Shown one piece after another: positions 32,093 to 43,632 of a DNA stretch of 64,000 bases. The number at the start of each line of letters is the position of its first letter. The stretch's first letter is position 1. The stretch is from the NCBI RefSeq assembly GCF_020906515.1, contig NC_085850.1:1860001-1924000 (forward strand), written 5' to 3'. The DNA is from Vanrija pseudolonga (lineage: Eukaryota; Basidiomycota; Tremellomycetes; Trichosporonales; Trichosporonaceae). The notes beneath the pieces were generated by a model. The model did no database searches. It had not been told where the DNA came from and saw nothing but the letters and a program-made list of their open reading frames with translations. Both the position numbers and the translations under genes were made by a program.

Positions 32093-33346
32093 ATGGCCTC
32101 CCCCCAAGCTGCTACCGACCACCAGTCACCCTGGATCGACTCGGACTACTACCCAATGATACTCGACGGCCTCTGCGCCTACGCAGACCACGCGACGCTC
32201 CTCTCCCTCCGCGCGACGAGCAAGGCGATGTGCAAGCGCGTCGACGAGTACCAGCAGCACCACATCGTGGTGCGCGCCGAGCCGTTCCCCGACAACCTGT
32301 GGACCATGGTGCACGACGGGTCCGTCATGCAGCTGTTCACGCCCAACATTGTCGTGTGGGCGTACACGTCCCCGGACCCGCGGCTACACCGCATCCCCGC
32401 CCTGCGCAACTGGCACGAGGGCATCTTCGAGCGCGCGCAGCCGGGCGCGACGTTCTCCATCGGCCCGCTGCAGGTGCTCAGCCCGTGGGCGCCGATCAAC
32501 GACGGCAAGCTCGCGCACAAGCCGCGCCCGCTGCCCCTTGCCCGGGTAGTCGACTTGATGGGCCACGTGCCCGTCGAGCGCATCACCGAGCTGGTCTGGG
32601 CCGCGCCGGGCCTCGAGACGACGCGCTACTTCCCCGGCGGGCAGGGCGTGAGCATGGTCGGCACGTGCACGACCCACGTCGTGATCAACACGTACCTCGT
32701 CTCGCCGGACGGCGACGCGCGCTCACCCCAGTTCAACTACATGGCGCCCGTGATCGGCGGCACGCGCCGCGTTGTCATCAACATCGCGTACCGCGTCCCG
32801 TGTGCGTGGAGCAAGGGCAAGGTCGAGATCGCCAGGTCCCTCCCACAGAGCGTGGACGAGGTCGTCCTCGTGTTCAACCGTATCCCCGAGGGACACTGGA
32901 AGGCGTTCGAGCGCAACGTCGAGATCAAGCCCGAGCCCAAGGTGACGCAGAAGACGGCGCCCAAGACAGCCGGCGGCGTCCTCTCCGAAGCCATCGTCGC
33001 CATGGCGCTGTACTTCAAGTCGGCGCACTTCAAGAAGCTCCCCTTCGCGATCAAGTTCAAGTTTGTCGGTGCCGACCGGCTCGACCGCAGCGTGTTTGGC
33101 CTCGAGGACGGGGACGACCTCCTCACCGAGGTGGTCGAGGGCGTCGAGGCCGCCCTCCGTGACAAGGAAGCTCCTCCCCACCGCCTCGTCAACCCCCGTC
33201 GCGAGCTCACCGAATCGGAGATCGCTACCTTCCGCGAGATGGCCTACGACCACATCGCATTCCTCACCCATGCAGAGTACAAGGCGTCGTCGGACCCCGT
33301 GCGCTTTGCTCTCGAGGCCGAGTCGACGATGCACCTGTACGACTAG
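32093..33346 (+). CDS. F-box-like protein, paralogue 2
   Basis: Intronless coding frame of 417 residues in tandem with paralogue 1. The N-terminal F-box-like region reads YYPMILDGLCAYADHATLL then SLRATSKAMCKRVDE. Shared blocks include PRLHRIPALRNW, ARVVDLMGHV, TTRYFPGGQG, NYMAPVIGGTRRVVI, GVLSEAIVAMALYFKSAHF and SVFGLEDGDDLLTEVVEGVE. It lacks the acidic insertion of paralogue 1 and is more GC-rich. Many substitutions separate the two, so the duplication is not recent. Function unknown; a substrate adaptor for ubiquitin ligase is a guess from the N-terminal motif. Confidence 0.87.
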   Translation: MASPQAATDHQSPWIDSDYYPMILDGLCAYADHATLLSLRATSKAMCKRVDEYQQHHIVVRAEPFPDNLWTMVHDGSVMQLFTPNIVVWAYTSPDPRLHRIPALRNWHEGIFERAQPGATFSIGPLQVLSPWAPINDGKLAHKPRPLPLARVVDLMGHVPVERITELVWAAPGLETTRYFPGGQGVSMVGTCTTHVVINTYLVSPDGDARSPQFNYMAPVIGGTRRVVINIAYRVPCAWSKGKVEIARSLPQSVDEVVLVFNRIPEGHWKAFERNVEIKPEPKVTQKTAPKTAGGVLSEAIVAMALYFKSAHFKKLPFAIKFKFVGADRLDRSVFGLEDGDDLLTEVVEGVEAALRDKEAPPHRLVNPRRELTESEIATFREMAYDHIAFLTHAEYKASSDPVRFALEAESTMHLYD

Positions 33347-33488
33347 GGCACAAGGCGTGTGACGTGAAGCGAGAGGAAGCGGGGCCTCAGAGCCAGCTAT
33401 TCAAGGTACAGTTCAAATGCTGCTGCATGCAATGTAGTTGGCCGAAGCCATGCTGGTGTGTGATGTAGTGTCCGTCATCTCCTACTTC

Positions 33489-36307
33489 CTACTCCATCTC
33501 CGCGCTGAACGACGAGTCGGCCCACATGTCCACGAGCCAGTCTTCCTGCTCTCCCCTCTCGTAGGTGGACGGTACGAGGATGTACACGCCCGCGTCAAGC
33601 TTGACGCGGCCGGTCGACACGCCGGATATCTGCTCGACATAGGGGCCAGAGGTGGCCACCTGCTCGCCGAGCCCGCCACCTGTTGTGCGCCGGAACACAG
33701 TCAAGTTGACTGGCACTGGGGCTGGGTTACGGAGGTAGAGTCGCGCGAGCAGCGTAGCTGGCTTGGAGAGCGTCGCGCAGATCCGCGGATTCTTGTCGTA
33801 CGTGTTGCCACTTGGGCGTCCTCCAGCCGTCGACGCGTCCCTGTTTGTCAGCTCAGTATCCTGGGAAGTTACGGCTCACCAGTTCCCGCTGACAGTGCGG
33901 CTGTACATCCCCGCTCCCTCTTGTGGAATCAGCGTAACCTGAATGGGGCTTGACGACTCCACTGTGAACGTGAACGACCCGAGCTGGTCCCGCTCGTATG
34001 AGGACACCAGCAGGGTGTAGTCGCCGACCTTGACGTTATCGACCTCGCAGTACGCCACCCCATAGCTGAATGGGCCTGATGAACCGAGGATGACGTCTGA
34101 AGTCATTTCAAAGACGCGCTGGCCATGACCCCAGAGTAGCTTGATGTTCCACGCTAGCTCCTTGCTGCCCTGCAAGGCAATCCTCACAGTGGAAGGCCTG
34201 GGTGGAGCACCTGGAGCTCGTTGTCCGACGCTCAGTCGATACTGAGGATTGATGTGGTGAGAAGGGTAACCGGGGTGCCCTCCAGCGGTTCGCTTTGTGA
34301 GCTCCGAGGTCACCGTCTCGGAGAAGGGGAGGGTAAGAGTCACTCGCTTCAAAGCTAGGCTGGTGCCCGCAGAGGCGAAGGCTCGGAGTGTGAACCCACG
34401 CTGAACCAGCCCGCGGTCGCGAGATGCCACTGCGTTGAGAGTATTTTCGCCTTGTCGCAACGGGAAGCGGACAAGGGTGTGCAGCGCATTGACGTATGGG
34501 TTCTGGGTGGTCAGTTGACACCGTAGCCAAGAACTCACCTTCTCGTGGTGCGAGTGCGACAACCGCCGACCGCGGTCGTCGAATGGGTTGAAGTCTCGGA
34601 AGACGTGCAGCGCGACGTCATCCAGTGGGACGTCCTTGCTGATGTGGTGCTGGGAGAGGAGGAGCCAGACCTCGGCGTCGGGGTCTGAGGCCGTTGCCGT
34701 CAGGCGGTATCGTGGGCTGGCGTTAAGGGCAATCGTGTCGCTGACTTCGTGCTCCGATACGTCCGACTTCGGCCACGACCAATGCCGCGTCGTTGTCGCC
34801 GGGACAAGGGAGGGGTTCCAGTTGACGTTGAGTGTTTCAAACTTGCCGCACACCTCGTCCCATGCCATGGAGAAGGAGAACCTGCTGACGTGCTTTGAAG
34901 CTCCACCGCTGACCTGCAGTTCGGAGAGCCGCGCGGCAAGGTCACGGTGTGATTGGGGATCAATGTTGGCCGAACCGGGGTCGAAGATCTCGACGGTACG
35001 TTCGCCTCCGTCATCTCTGACGTCTGAGTTGGGTCAGCGCTAGACCTCCAAGATCTTATCACCCACCGATGACACCGTAAGCATGGAGGGGCACCAGACC
35101 CGTCGACGAATCCTTGCCCGACCCCAGCGTCACGATCACTGAGCCCTTCTTCCACGCAGCCAAGAGCCGCGTCCACTCCTTCTCACGCTGGAACCCAGTG
35201 TTGAGATTCAGTCTCTCGGGGATCCACCCTGTGAACGCGTACACATCTGGCGCTGGGTCACTGCCTGGGATCGAGTAACCTCCCAGCGTTTTGAAGTACC
35301 CCTTGACTGCGAGGGGGATCCACGCTGGCCCGGGTGATGAGGGTGTTGCACACGACGAGGAGATTGCTGGCTGCGCGGTAATATACAGAGGCTTCCGGTC
35401 CTTCTTTGATCTCGGCAGGAGAGCATCGACAACGACCTGGAGTAGGTCAGCAACAGAGACGACGCGTCACCTACACTCCGCCATGTCCCATTCAGGAGTA
35501 GCCGCACGACGTGCTTGGCATTCTCAGACTGCACTGGCCTTCCCGAGACCGCCTGAGGATACAGAACACCCTCACAGAGCTGTGCTGTCAGAAACAAGAA
35601 TCTAGACACCACCGCGTACCTTGATGCCCCACTTCGTGTTGTGAGCAAGACACGAGCCCAGCCCGGCCGTGATGGAGCAGTCGGCACCGGGGCCTTGCCG
35701 CACGGCCCAGTTGGTAGATGACTCGACATCTGCCCAGGCAGATGAAGGCAGCTCGGCCCACTCGGGGTCGAGCGCGAGCTGCTCGACCGCAAGCTCGGGC
35801 TGAAGGCTATCGCGGAAGACCCCCTCGCGAGCTGAGAGGGTGAACTCGCGATCTGGCGGTGGGCCACGCCAGATCTCGGCGTTCGCTCCGTTGATCTTGC
35901 TCCCTCGCCGGATGACAGCTGCTTCCTCTGCCTCATCATCGATCTCGGTCGCGCCGACGCGTCCGCCGAGCTCTTCGACTCGCCGTTTGACCTTTTCAGC
36001 GCGCTCGAGCACGAGCCTCCACTTGCGCGAGACTTGCGTGCGGTCCTCCTTTGCGACCAAAGAGGACGAGAGGAGGTGTGAGTACGATTCTGCTGCTTGG
36101 ATATAGAGCTGAAATGCCTTGAGGAGGGTTGGGACTGGTGATGCTGTGGTCGAGAGCTGTGAGAGGGAAGCTTCGACTGCTATGGCCCTGTTTGCAAGGT
36201 TCTGTGCGATGGACGCGTCAGTACGATGGGGGGGAAGTGTGGCTTGCAGGGAGGGATGTGCATACCGTGGCGATCTTGAGGCCTTCATTGTATGTGTTGA
36301 AAGCCAT
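33489..36307 (-). CDS. RIM13: calpain-like cysteine protease of the Rim/Pal pH pathway
   Basis: Seven exons (36307-36266, 36201-35620, 35579-35475, 35436-35067, 35023-34539, 34502-33880, 33840-33489) give 852 residues. The N-terminal 75 residues look like an MIT domain. The catalytic part has the Cys in RQGPGADCSITAGLGSC (about 189) and the His in GLVPLHAYGVI (about 361). FSMAWDEVCGKFETLNVNWN begins the linker to two beta-sandwich domains (HPGYPSHHINPQYRL; ERGEQEDWLVDMWAD at the end). This layout is PalB/Rim13, which cuts PacC/Rim101 under alkaline signalling at ESCRT sites. Odd: where calpains have Asn in a NPW-like motif, this protein has Asp (VEIFDPGSANID, about 381). Confidence 0.92.
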
Positions 36308-37036
36308 TGATGGGTGGGTGAGTGGGTGAGCGAGAAAGGAGGAGGAGAAGGGCCAAGACTTGGATATCCAAGTGTTGTTGCTGGCTGGCTGATCGAGATG
36401 CGAATGCCCAGCCAGGGCCACCCATCCACAAGATCTTGACGGGGGACAGGCTTAATCTTGTAATGGCGCCTTAATGGCCCATTTCAATTTAACAACAAGA
36501 GGATTACAAAAGCTTGTCGGGGTAATCGACGTCATACAACGTAAGAACAGTCGGGGGCCATGCTCGGATTTCCCGCCGGGGACTAGTGGGCATGGGTCTC
36601 CACGCGCTCGAGTAAATGCTCCGTCAATGCTCCCCCCCTTCCGCACACGCAACAGCGCAGGGTCGGTCCGAACGCGAGAACTTCGGCAGGTTTGTAACAG
36701 TGGGGCTGGGGAGAGCAGAGGAAGCAAAGCCCAGGCAGAGTCTGGGTAGGTGTCCAGGGTGTGCAGGATGTCGATCGCTTTGCCCAAGCGGTGACTGTCA
36801 ATCTCACCACCACCAGTGACACCATCGTCCCACTCTCCACCCCACCGTCGGTCACTTTTACTTTCCAGATACTTCTTCTTGGCAGAGCACATCATACATC
36901 ACATCACATCATTCGCCACCTACACATTACTCGCATCATCAGCAGCAGGATCGACAGATCCGCAAGCAACTCGTATCGATACACTTTTGCGCTACTCTCA
37001 CATTCTAGACTTGTCTCAACCACAAGGCCAACCTCA
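36308..37036. promoter_or_regulatory. divergent intergenic region, RIM13 and steryl-glucosidase
   Basis: About 730 bases. Two GCCARG words (PacC/Rim101 core) lie at about 36350 and 36412, but that number is near chance. A CA/CT-rich leader runs to the ATG at 37037. No gene is supported. Confidence 0.4.
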
Positions 37037-39723
37037 ATGGCACCTCCACCAAAGGTGTCCCCAGTAACGGGCAACCCCGTGGGCCCCTCTTACATCCACG
37101 CGTCGTCGATCCATTTTCAAGACAGCCACGGCCGTAGCATCCTCCTCCGCGGTGTCAACCTCTCTGGTGCAGCAAAGAATCCAGCAGTGCAGCCCGCTCA
37201 GAGCCAGGATGGCTTCTGGGAAGATGCAGAGGAAGGGAAGGGCGACTGGATCAATTCGACCCTCAACCTCGACGATGGGAGTGCCGACGTAAGTGCCAAG
37301 AGAGTTGGGACCTCCATCCAGACACTGACGTATCCAGGTCCACCTCGCTAGACTGAGGGCATGGGGCTTCAACATGCTACGATTCGTCTTCACTTGGGAA
37401 GCTCTGGAACATGAAGGGCCGTGAGTTTGATGTGGCGCGTGACCATCTTCTTGTGCTGCTCTGACAGAGATCAGGGGCAAGTACGACTACGCGTACATGG
37501 ATTATGTCGTCCAGGTCTTATACAAGTGCAAGGAGTATGGGTTCAAGGTGTTCATGGACCCACACCAGGATGTTGTGAGTGGCCCGCTGCTTGCTCGTCC
37601 ACAGCTAACGCCCTCCAGTGGTCGAGATTCTCTGGGGGCTCTGGCGCCCCTCTGTGGAGCATCTATGCGTGTGGTATCGACGCGCAGGCCATCACGCCGA
37701 CATACTCTGCGCTGGTCCAGAGCGACTACCCTTCCAGGGAGAAGCCAGACCCGCAGTCTCTCCCAGCCATGATCTGGGCATCCAACTACCACCGTGCGTT
37801 CAACCACACCGTGTGGACTCTGTTCTTCTCTGGCAAGGCCTTCGCGCCCAAGTGCATCATCGACGGCGTGAACATTCAGGACTGGCTCCAGGACCACTTT
37901 ATCAACGCGGTGCGCGAGCTCTCCAACCACATTGAAAAGGCCGGCGATCTTTACGAGGAGACCGTCTTGGGTTGGGACTCGATCAACGAGCCTGGAGAGG
38001 GCCTCATCGGCATTTCGGACCTCAACGTGGTGCCCAAGGAGCAGCCAGTCAAGTTGGGCTCAGTACCTACTCCGTTCCAGAACATGCGTATTGCCGAGGG
38101 CGAGGCGGTCGAGGTGGACAACTACACATTTGGTGGGATGGGTCCCTCCAAAGCTGGCACCGTCGTGCTTGACCCCAAGGGCCAGAAGCTGTGGCTTTTG
38201 CCCGAGGACGAGGCGACCCGTGGCGGCGGCAAGTGGGGATGGAAGCGTGACCCCGGATGGAAGTTGGGCACCTGCAGCAAGTAACAAGCGCGGCGGTGTT
38301 TCTGTTCTAACCCATTGCAGTTTGGGCCCAGCACGGCGTTTGGGATGTTCAAACGAAGACGCTGTTGAAACCAGCATACTTCCACACACTCCCCACCGAC
38401 CCCAGCCACCAGGTTGAGTTTGTGCACGACTTCTGGCGCCAGTACTGGCTCGGGTACGCTTCGGGTGTTCGTACCTTCCACAAGGAAGCCATCCACTTTA
38501 TCAACACGGCCGTCTTCAAGCCTCTCCCCGACCTCCCGGAAAGCTTCCTTTCGGGTCGCGCCTGTGCTACGCCACACTTTTATGACGGCCTGACGCTCAT
38601 GACCAAGCACTGGTCGTGGTTCAACGCCGACGCCCTAGGCATCCTGCGCGGCAAGTACTGGTCTGTTGTGCAGGGCGTGAGAATCGGCGAGGCGAATATT
38701 CGCAAGTGTATCCAGGAGCAGCTGGGTGTACTCAAGGAGGACACAAGGACCAGTATCGGCAACTACCCGACGTTGATCGGCGAAATCGGCTGCCCGTACG
38801 ACATGGACGGCAAGAAGGCGTACGGCTTCGTGGACGGCGGCAAGGGCAAGGGCGACTACTCGAGCCAGCTCAAGGCTTGGGACTGCTCCATCAACGCCAA
38901 CGACGGTCCCAACGTTCTCAACTACACGCTGTGGACGTATGTGCCCAACCACTCCCACCAGTGGAGTGACAACTGGAACGGCGAGGATCTCTCTCTGTGG
39001 AGCCGCGACGACACCAAGGTGGCGGCCCTTGGACTTCACGAGTTCTCAAGCACCGACTCGAGCTCGCTCAAGTCCTCGACCCAGCTTCTCAACCCGTCTT
39101 CTTCTCTGGCGTCGTCACGAACGTTGACCCAGCCGGGCGTGTCTCCAAAGGAGATCGCCTCGGGAGACGGCGTCACTGCACAGCTTGTTTTGGACGGAGC
39201 TCGTGCCGTTGCAGCGTTCTGTAGGCCATACCCCGTTGCCACGGTCGGTCGTCCCGAGCGCATCGACTTTGACTTCAAGACGACCACGTTCAAGCTGTCT
39301 GTTCGCATCTCCCCCGAGGACTGGGTTGAGGGGCACGTCATGACGGAGATATACGTGCCATTTGTGCACTACGCTAAGAACCTCGACTGGGACACTGCCT
39401 CGGTTGCATCCCTGGAGCACTCGTCATCCAAGGTTTCGTTGGCAGACAGCGCTAGCGGGTCCTCCGACTCTCTCGAGGACCAGGTCCCCACGTTATCTAA
39501 GGACGACGCTGGGGCTAGTTCCGAGTCTCTCAAGCTGGACATTCAGGTTACGCCTTCGATCGGGACATACCGAATCGCTGGTCAGTACCTGTACTGGGCA
39601 TACCCTCTGCCAACTCGGGAAACCGTCTACACTATTGAGATCAAGCGCAACGGGCCATCTTATCACGTCGACCCGGCCGCCGAGGCCGCTGACAGCTGGT
39701 TCTCTTGGTGCAATGTGCAGTGA
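37037..39723 (+). CDS. GH5 steryl-beta-glucosidase (EGCrP2/Sgl1 type)
   Basis: Exons 37037-37288, 37338-37420, 37475-37574, 37619-38276 and 38321-39723 give 831 residues. [49 protein letters not shown], acid/base Glu in [22 protein letters not shown], and nucleophile Glu in [14 protein letters not shown] mark the fungal GH5 endoglycoceramidase-related group. In Cryptococcus the homologue removes glucose from ergosteryl glucoside. A Ser-rich insertion lies at about 690-760, before a final beta domain ending YTIEIKRNG. The fourth intron (38277-38320) starts GC rather than GT; only this GC-AG reading keeps the family sequence C-I-W-A-Q in frame. Confidence 0.93.
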
Positions 39724-40424
39724 CCCGCTTGGTGTATCTGTTAGCCGTCGTTGTAGTGTATCATGCTATAAATGTTGTGGGGGGTGTGGCTAGGAGTGGC
39801 GTGGGATTGCATGCAGTCATTTGTCGTTGTCGTCGTCGACGTCTCTCGTTGCTTGGTCGGAAGCAGCGACTTGGGCGAGGTATCCCGAGAGACCATTTGT
39901 AGATCCCATGAGGTGCCTGGGTGTGTGTTGATTCCAGCGGGACAAAGGTGGACGGACGGGTGACGGGGTGACGCCCCTTCATTGGCTGTGTGACGTCGTT
40001 CTTATCTCGTTGTGCTGCTGGGAATTCTGGCCCACCCACCCAGGTGCCCTCGTCCCCCCCTCCCCCCGGTCCAGCAGCGCCCATGCAGGCCTCGACTGGG
40101 TCGCCCCTCCGACTGCACCGGCGGATGCGAGGCACACGCGCGCCTCTTGTCTAACCCACGACTTCAGGAGCTGCTGCATCCAGAGCTGCCTGCTGCTGCC
40201 AGTCGACGGGCTCCAAAACGGTTCCAACAAGGGTTCAGGTGGTGTGTGGGTATCGTCTATCTTCCCCGGCCCCCATATCTTAACCAGACCACTCCATCTT
40301 CTTATCCTCCCCCACCATCATATCATTGCCCACCAGTCCAACCTTGGCGCAGATCACTATCGCAGCTTCCTGTACATCGACCACCGACCTCTAGAGCACA
40401 AAGCAAAGCCCTGCACAGTCCGAC
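39724..40424. promoter_or_regulatory. promoter and leader of the urease gene
   Basis: About 700 bases with no supported gene. GATA-type words (reverse TTATCT at 40002, CTATCT at 40257, CTTATCC at 40301, CTATCG at 40357) would fit nitrogen control of urease, but their density is only slightly above chance. Confidence 0.35.
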
Positions 40425-43400
40425 ATGCACCTCCTACCCAGGGAGACGGTGAGCTCAAAATAGCCGCACCCAAGCCCCACCCCACCCAGGCTAATATTTC
40501 TTTTCTGCCCAGGACAAGCTCCTCGTCGCGCAGGTCGGCCAGCTCGCCCAGCGCCGTCTGGCGCGCGGCCTCCAGCTCAACCAGTCCGAGGCGGTCGGCC
40601 TCATCGCCTTCCAGTTGCACGAGCTGATCCGCGATGGCACGCACAGCGTCGCCGAGCTCATGGACATGGGCAAGAAGCTCCTCGGGCGGAGGCACGTCAT
40701 GCGTGGGTCGTCGATCGAACGCTCACTCGGGGCGCGGGGCGGGGCGTTAATACTCACGCTGCGCAGCGGGCGTGGCTGAGCTCCTCCACACTGTCCAGAT
40801 CGAGGGCACGTTTCCGGTGGGTATTGTGGAGCTGCCGCCGGGTCTCATGCTAACGATTCCAGGACGGGTAAGCGAGACTCTCGTGTTCCCACGCCCGCAT
40901 CTCCATCTCACACACACACCACAGTACCTTCCTCGTGACCGTCCACGACCCCGTCTCGTCCGACTCTGGCGACAGTGAGTGGCACTGCAGTGTGTGCGAA
41001 CTAACAATGCAGTCAAGCTGGCTCTGTACGGTTCGTTCTTGCCTATCCCGTCGGATGACCTCTTCCCCATCCCGGCGCCCCTCGCCTCGCCCAAGGACCT
41101 CCCCGGCGCTGTCATCTGTCGCAAGGAGAAGATCAAGATCAACGTCGGCCGCAAGCGCTGGCTCGTCGAGGTCAAGAACGAGGGCGACCGTCCTGTGCAG
41201 GTCGGCTCCCACTTCCACTTCCTCGAGGTCAACAAGTCGCTCCGCTTCGACCGTCTCCTCGGTTACGGTCGCCGCCTCGACATTGCCGCTGGTACTGCTG
41301 TGCGCTTCGAGCCCGGAGAGCGCAAGACGGTCTCGCTCGTCGATGTCGGTGGCACCAAGTTCCTCCACGGAGGTAACGGTCTCGGCGCGGGTGCCTTCGA
41401 GGAGTCGAAGCGCAACGGCGTCGTGTTTGAGAACATTACGGCCCGCGGCTTCAGCCACAAGAAGCAGGATGAAGTCAAGCCCGCCCCACCCCACGAGATC
41501 GACCGCGAGGTTGTGAGTGGCAACTAAGGATGGGGACCCGCTGACGTCAGTACGCATCCATGTACGGCCCGACTACTGGTGACCGCGTCAGGCTCGGCGA
41601 CACCAACCTCTGGATCGAGGTTGAGAAGGACTTTACCGTCTACGGCGACGAGGCCAAGTTCGGTGGTGGTGAGTGACAGTCGCAGTTGTGTTTTGGGAGT
41701 GGCGCATGGCTGATCCGACGCCTCCAGGCAAGGTTCTTCGTGACGGCATGGGACAGGCCTCGAACCGTTCCGACTCTGAGGCACTCGACCTCGTCATCAC
41801 CAACTGTCTCGTTGTCGACTGGAGCGGCATCTACAAGGCCGACATTGGTGTCAAGTACGGCAAGATTTCTGGCATCGGCAAGGCAGGCAACCCCGACATG
41901 CAGGACGGTGTTACCGATGGCATGATTGTTGGCTCCGCCACCGAGGTGAGTAGGTAGACCTGAAGCTGGCTAACGTACTAGGTCATTGCCGGCGAGGGAC
42001 AGATCCTCACCGCTGGCGGTATCGACGCCCACGTGCACATGGTCTGCCCTCAGATCTGGGAGGAGGTGAGTTTGCGTGACCTGGCCTAGCTAACTCCTCA
42101 GGCGCTCTCGAACGGTCTCACTACGGTCATTGGTGGCGGTACTGGTCCTTCGGCAGGAACCAACGCCACAACTTGCACTCCCAGCAAGTTCTACATGCAG
42201 GCCATGCTCGCGGCCACCGACGGTCTTCCCCTCAACTTTGGCTTCACCGGCAAGGGTAACGACTCTGGTGAGCGCGCGCTCCGCGACATTGTCGAGGCTG
42301 GCGCGTGTGGTCTCAAGCTCCACGAGGACTGGGGCTGCACCCCTGAGGTCATCGACCGCTCGCTCAACGTCGCCGACGAGTACGATGTCCAGGTCAACAT
42401 CCACACCGACACTCTTAACGAGGCTGGCTACGTCGAGAGCACCCTCGAGGCTATTGACGGCCGTACCATCCACACGTACCACACTGAGGGTGCCGGCGGT
42501 GGCCACGCCCCCGACATTATCGTCGTGTGCGAGTACCCCAACATTCTCCCCAGTTCGACCAACCCCACGCGCCCTTACTGCCGCAACACGCTCGACGAGC
42601 ACCTGGACATGCTCATGGTCTGCCACCACCTCGACAAGAACATCCCCGAGGACATTGCGTTCGCCGACTCGCGTATCCGTGCCGAGACGATTGCGGCCGA
42701 GGATGTGCTCCACGACACGGGTGCCATTGCCATGATCAGCAGTGACACCATGGCCATGGGCCGTATCGGTGAAGTTATTGCCCGTACGTGGCGCACCGCC
42801 GCCAAGATGCGCGACGTCCGCGGCCCTCTCGAGGGTGACAAGGAGGGTAACGACAACAACCGTGTCAAGCGCTACGTGTCAAAGTACACCATCAACCCGT
42901 AAGTCGCGGTGAAGTGGAGTTGACATGAGAGCTGACCCTCAGTGCTATTGTGCACGGTGTGTCCCACGTCATTGGTCAGGTGGCTGTTGGCTGCCTCGCC
43001 GACGTGGTCCTCTGGGACCCTGCGTCGTTCGGTGCGCGCCCCGAGGTGGTCATCAAGGGTGGTGTGATTGCCTGGGCTGCCTGCGGTGACGCAAACGCTT
43101 CGATTCCTACTGTGCAGCCCGTTATCGGCCGCCCTATGTTCGGTGCGATGCCTGAGGCTGCGGGCGACAACTCTATCATCATCACCAGCCAGGTGGCGAT
43201 CGACAATGGTGAGGCGCCTGATTAGATGCAAGGCTGACATCCCAGGCACAATCGCTAGCTTCAACCTCCGCAAGCGTCCTGTCGGCGTACTCAAGTGCCG
43301 CGACATTAGCAAGCACGACCTCAAGCACAACAGCACGCTGCCAGTCATGGAGGTCGACCCCGAGACGTTTGACACGCACGCCGATGGCGTCCTGTGCGAC

Positions 43401-43451
43401 GTGCCACCTGCCGACAAGCTGCCCCTGACCAAGGGCTACTTCGTGTTCTAA
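40425..43451 (+). CDS. URE1: urease
   Basis: Twelve exons: 40425-40448, 40513-40702, 40767-40816, 40863-40867, 40925-40974, 41013-41512, 41551-41668, 41728-41945, 41982-42065, 42102-42898, 42943-43208, 43246-43451. They give 835 residues, near the size of the Cryptococcus enzyme. Gamma, beta and alpha parts are fused in that order, as in all fungal ureases. Nickel ligands sit in [13 protein letters not shown] (His 402, 404); the Lys to be carbamylated is in GLKLHEDWG (about 485); the flap Cys/His are in [32 protein letters not shown] follows. It splits urea to ammonia and carbamate. Splice sites are canonical; exon 4 is only 5 nt. It needs UreD/F/G helpers, which are not in this window. Confidence 0.97.
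40863..40867 (+). other. URE1: 5-nt micro-exon of urease
   Basis: GACGG lies between an acceptor ending TTCCAG and a donor GTAAGC. Joined to its neighbours it gives [15 protein letters not shown], the conserved urease gamma/beta junction. Reading through without it, or skipping it, breaks frame or replaces the conserved peptide. Confidence 0.87.
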
Positions 43452-43632
43452 ACCCTGCTTTTGTTGTTTATATTGATTGATTGATAGCGTACATGATAAC
43501 ACGCGCTGTGATTATGAGAATGAAGGATATATCTACCAAACACACACTGCCGGACAGTGGGTAACACTATAGACGTTGTTGATACAACGGCGAGAACGCA
43601 CGCACACTGCGTAACCCAAGAACGACCCGCTG

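Noticed and set aside
32068-33162. Rightward 364-codon Arg/Pro-rich frame overlapping F-box-like paralogue 2
   Set aside because: Out-of-frame shadow; the +2 frame starting at 32093 aligns with paralogue 1.
36340-36420. GCCARG words upstream of RIM13 as PacC/Rim101 sites
   Set aside because: Two such hexamers in about 730 bases is close to what chance gives.
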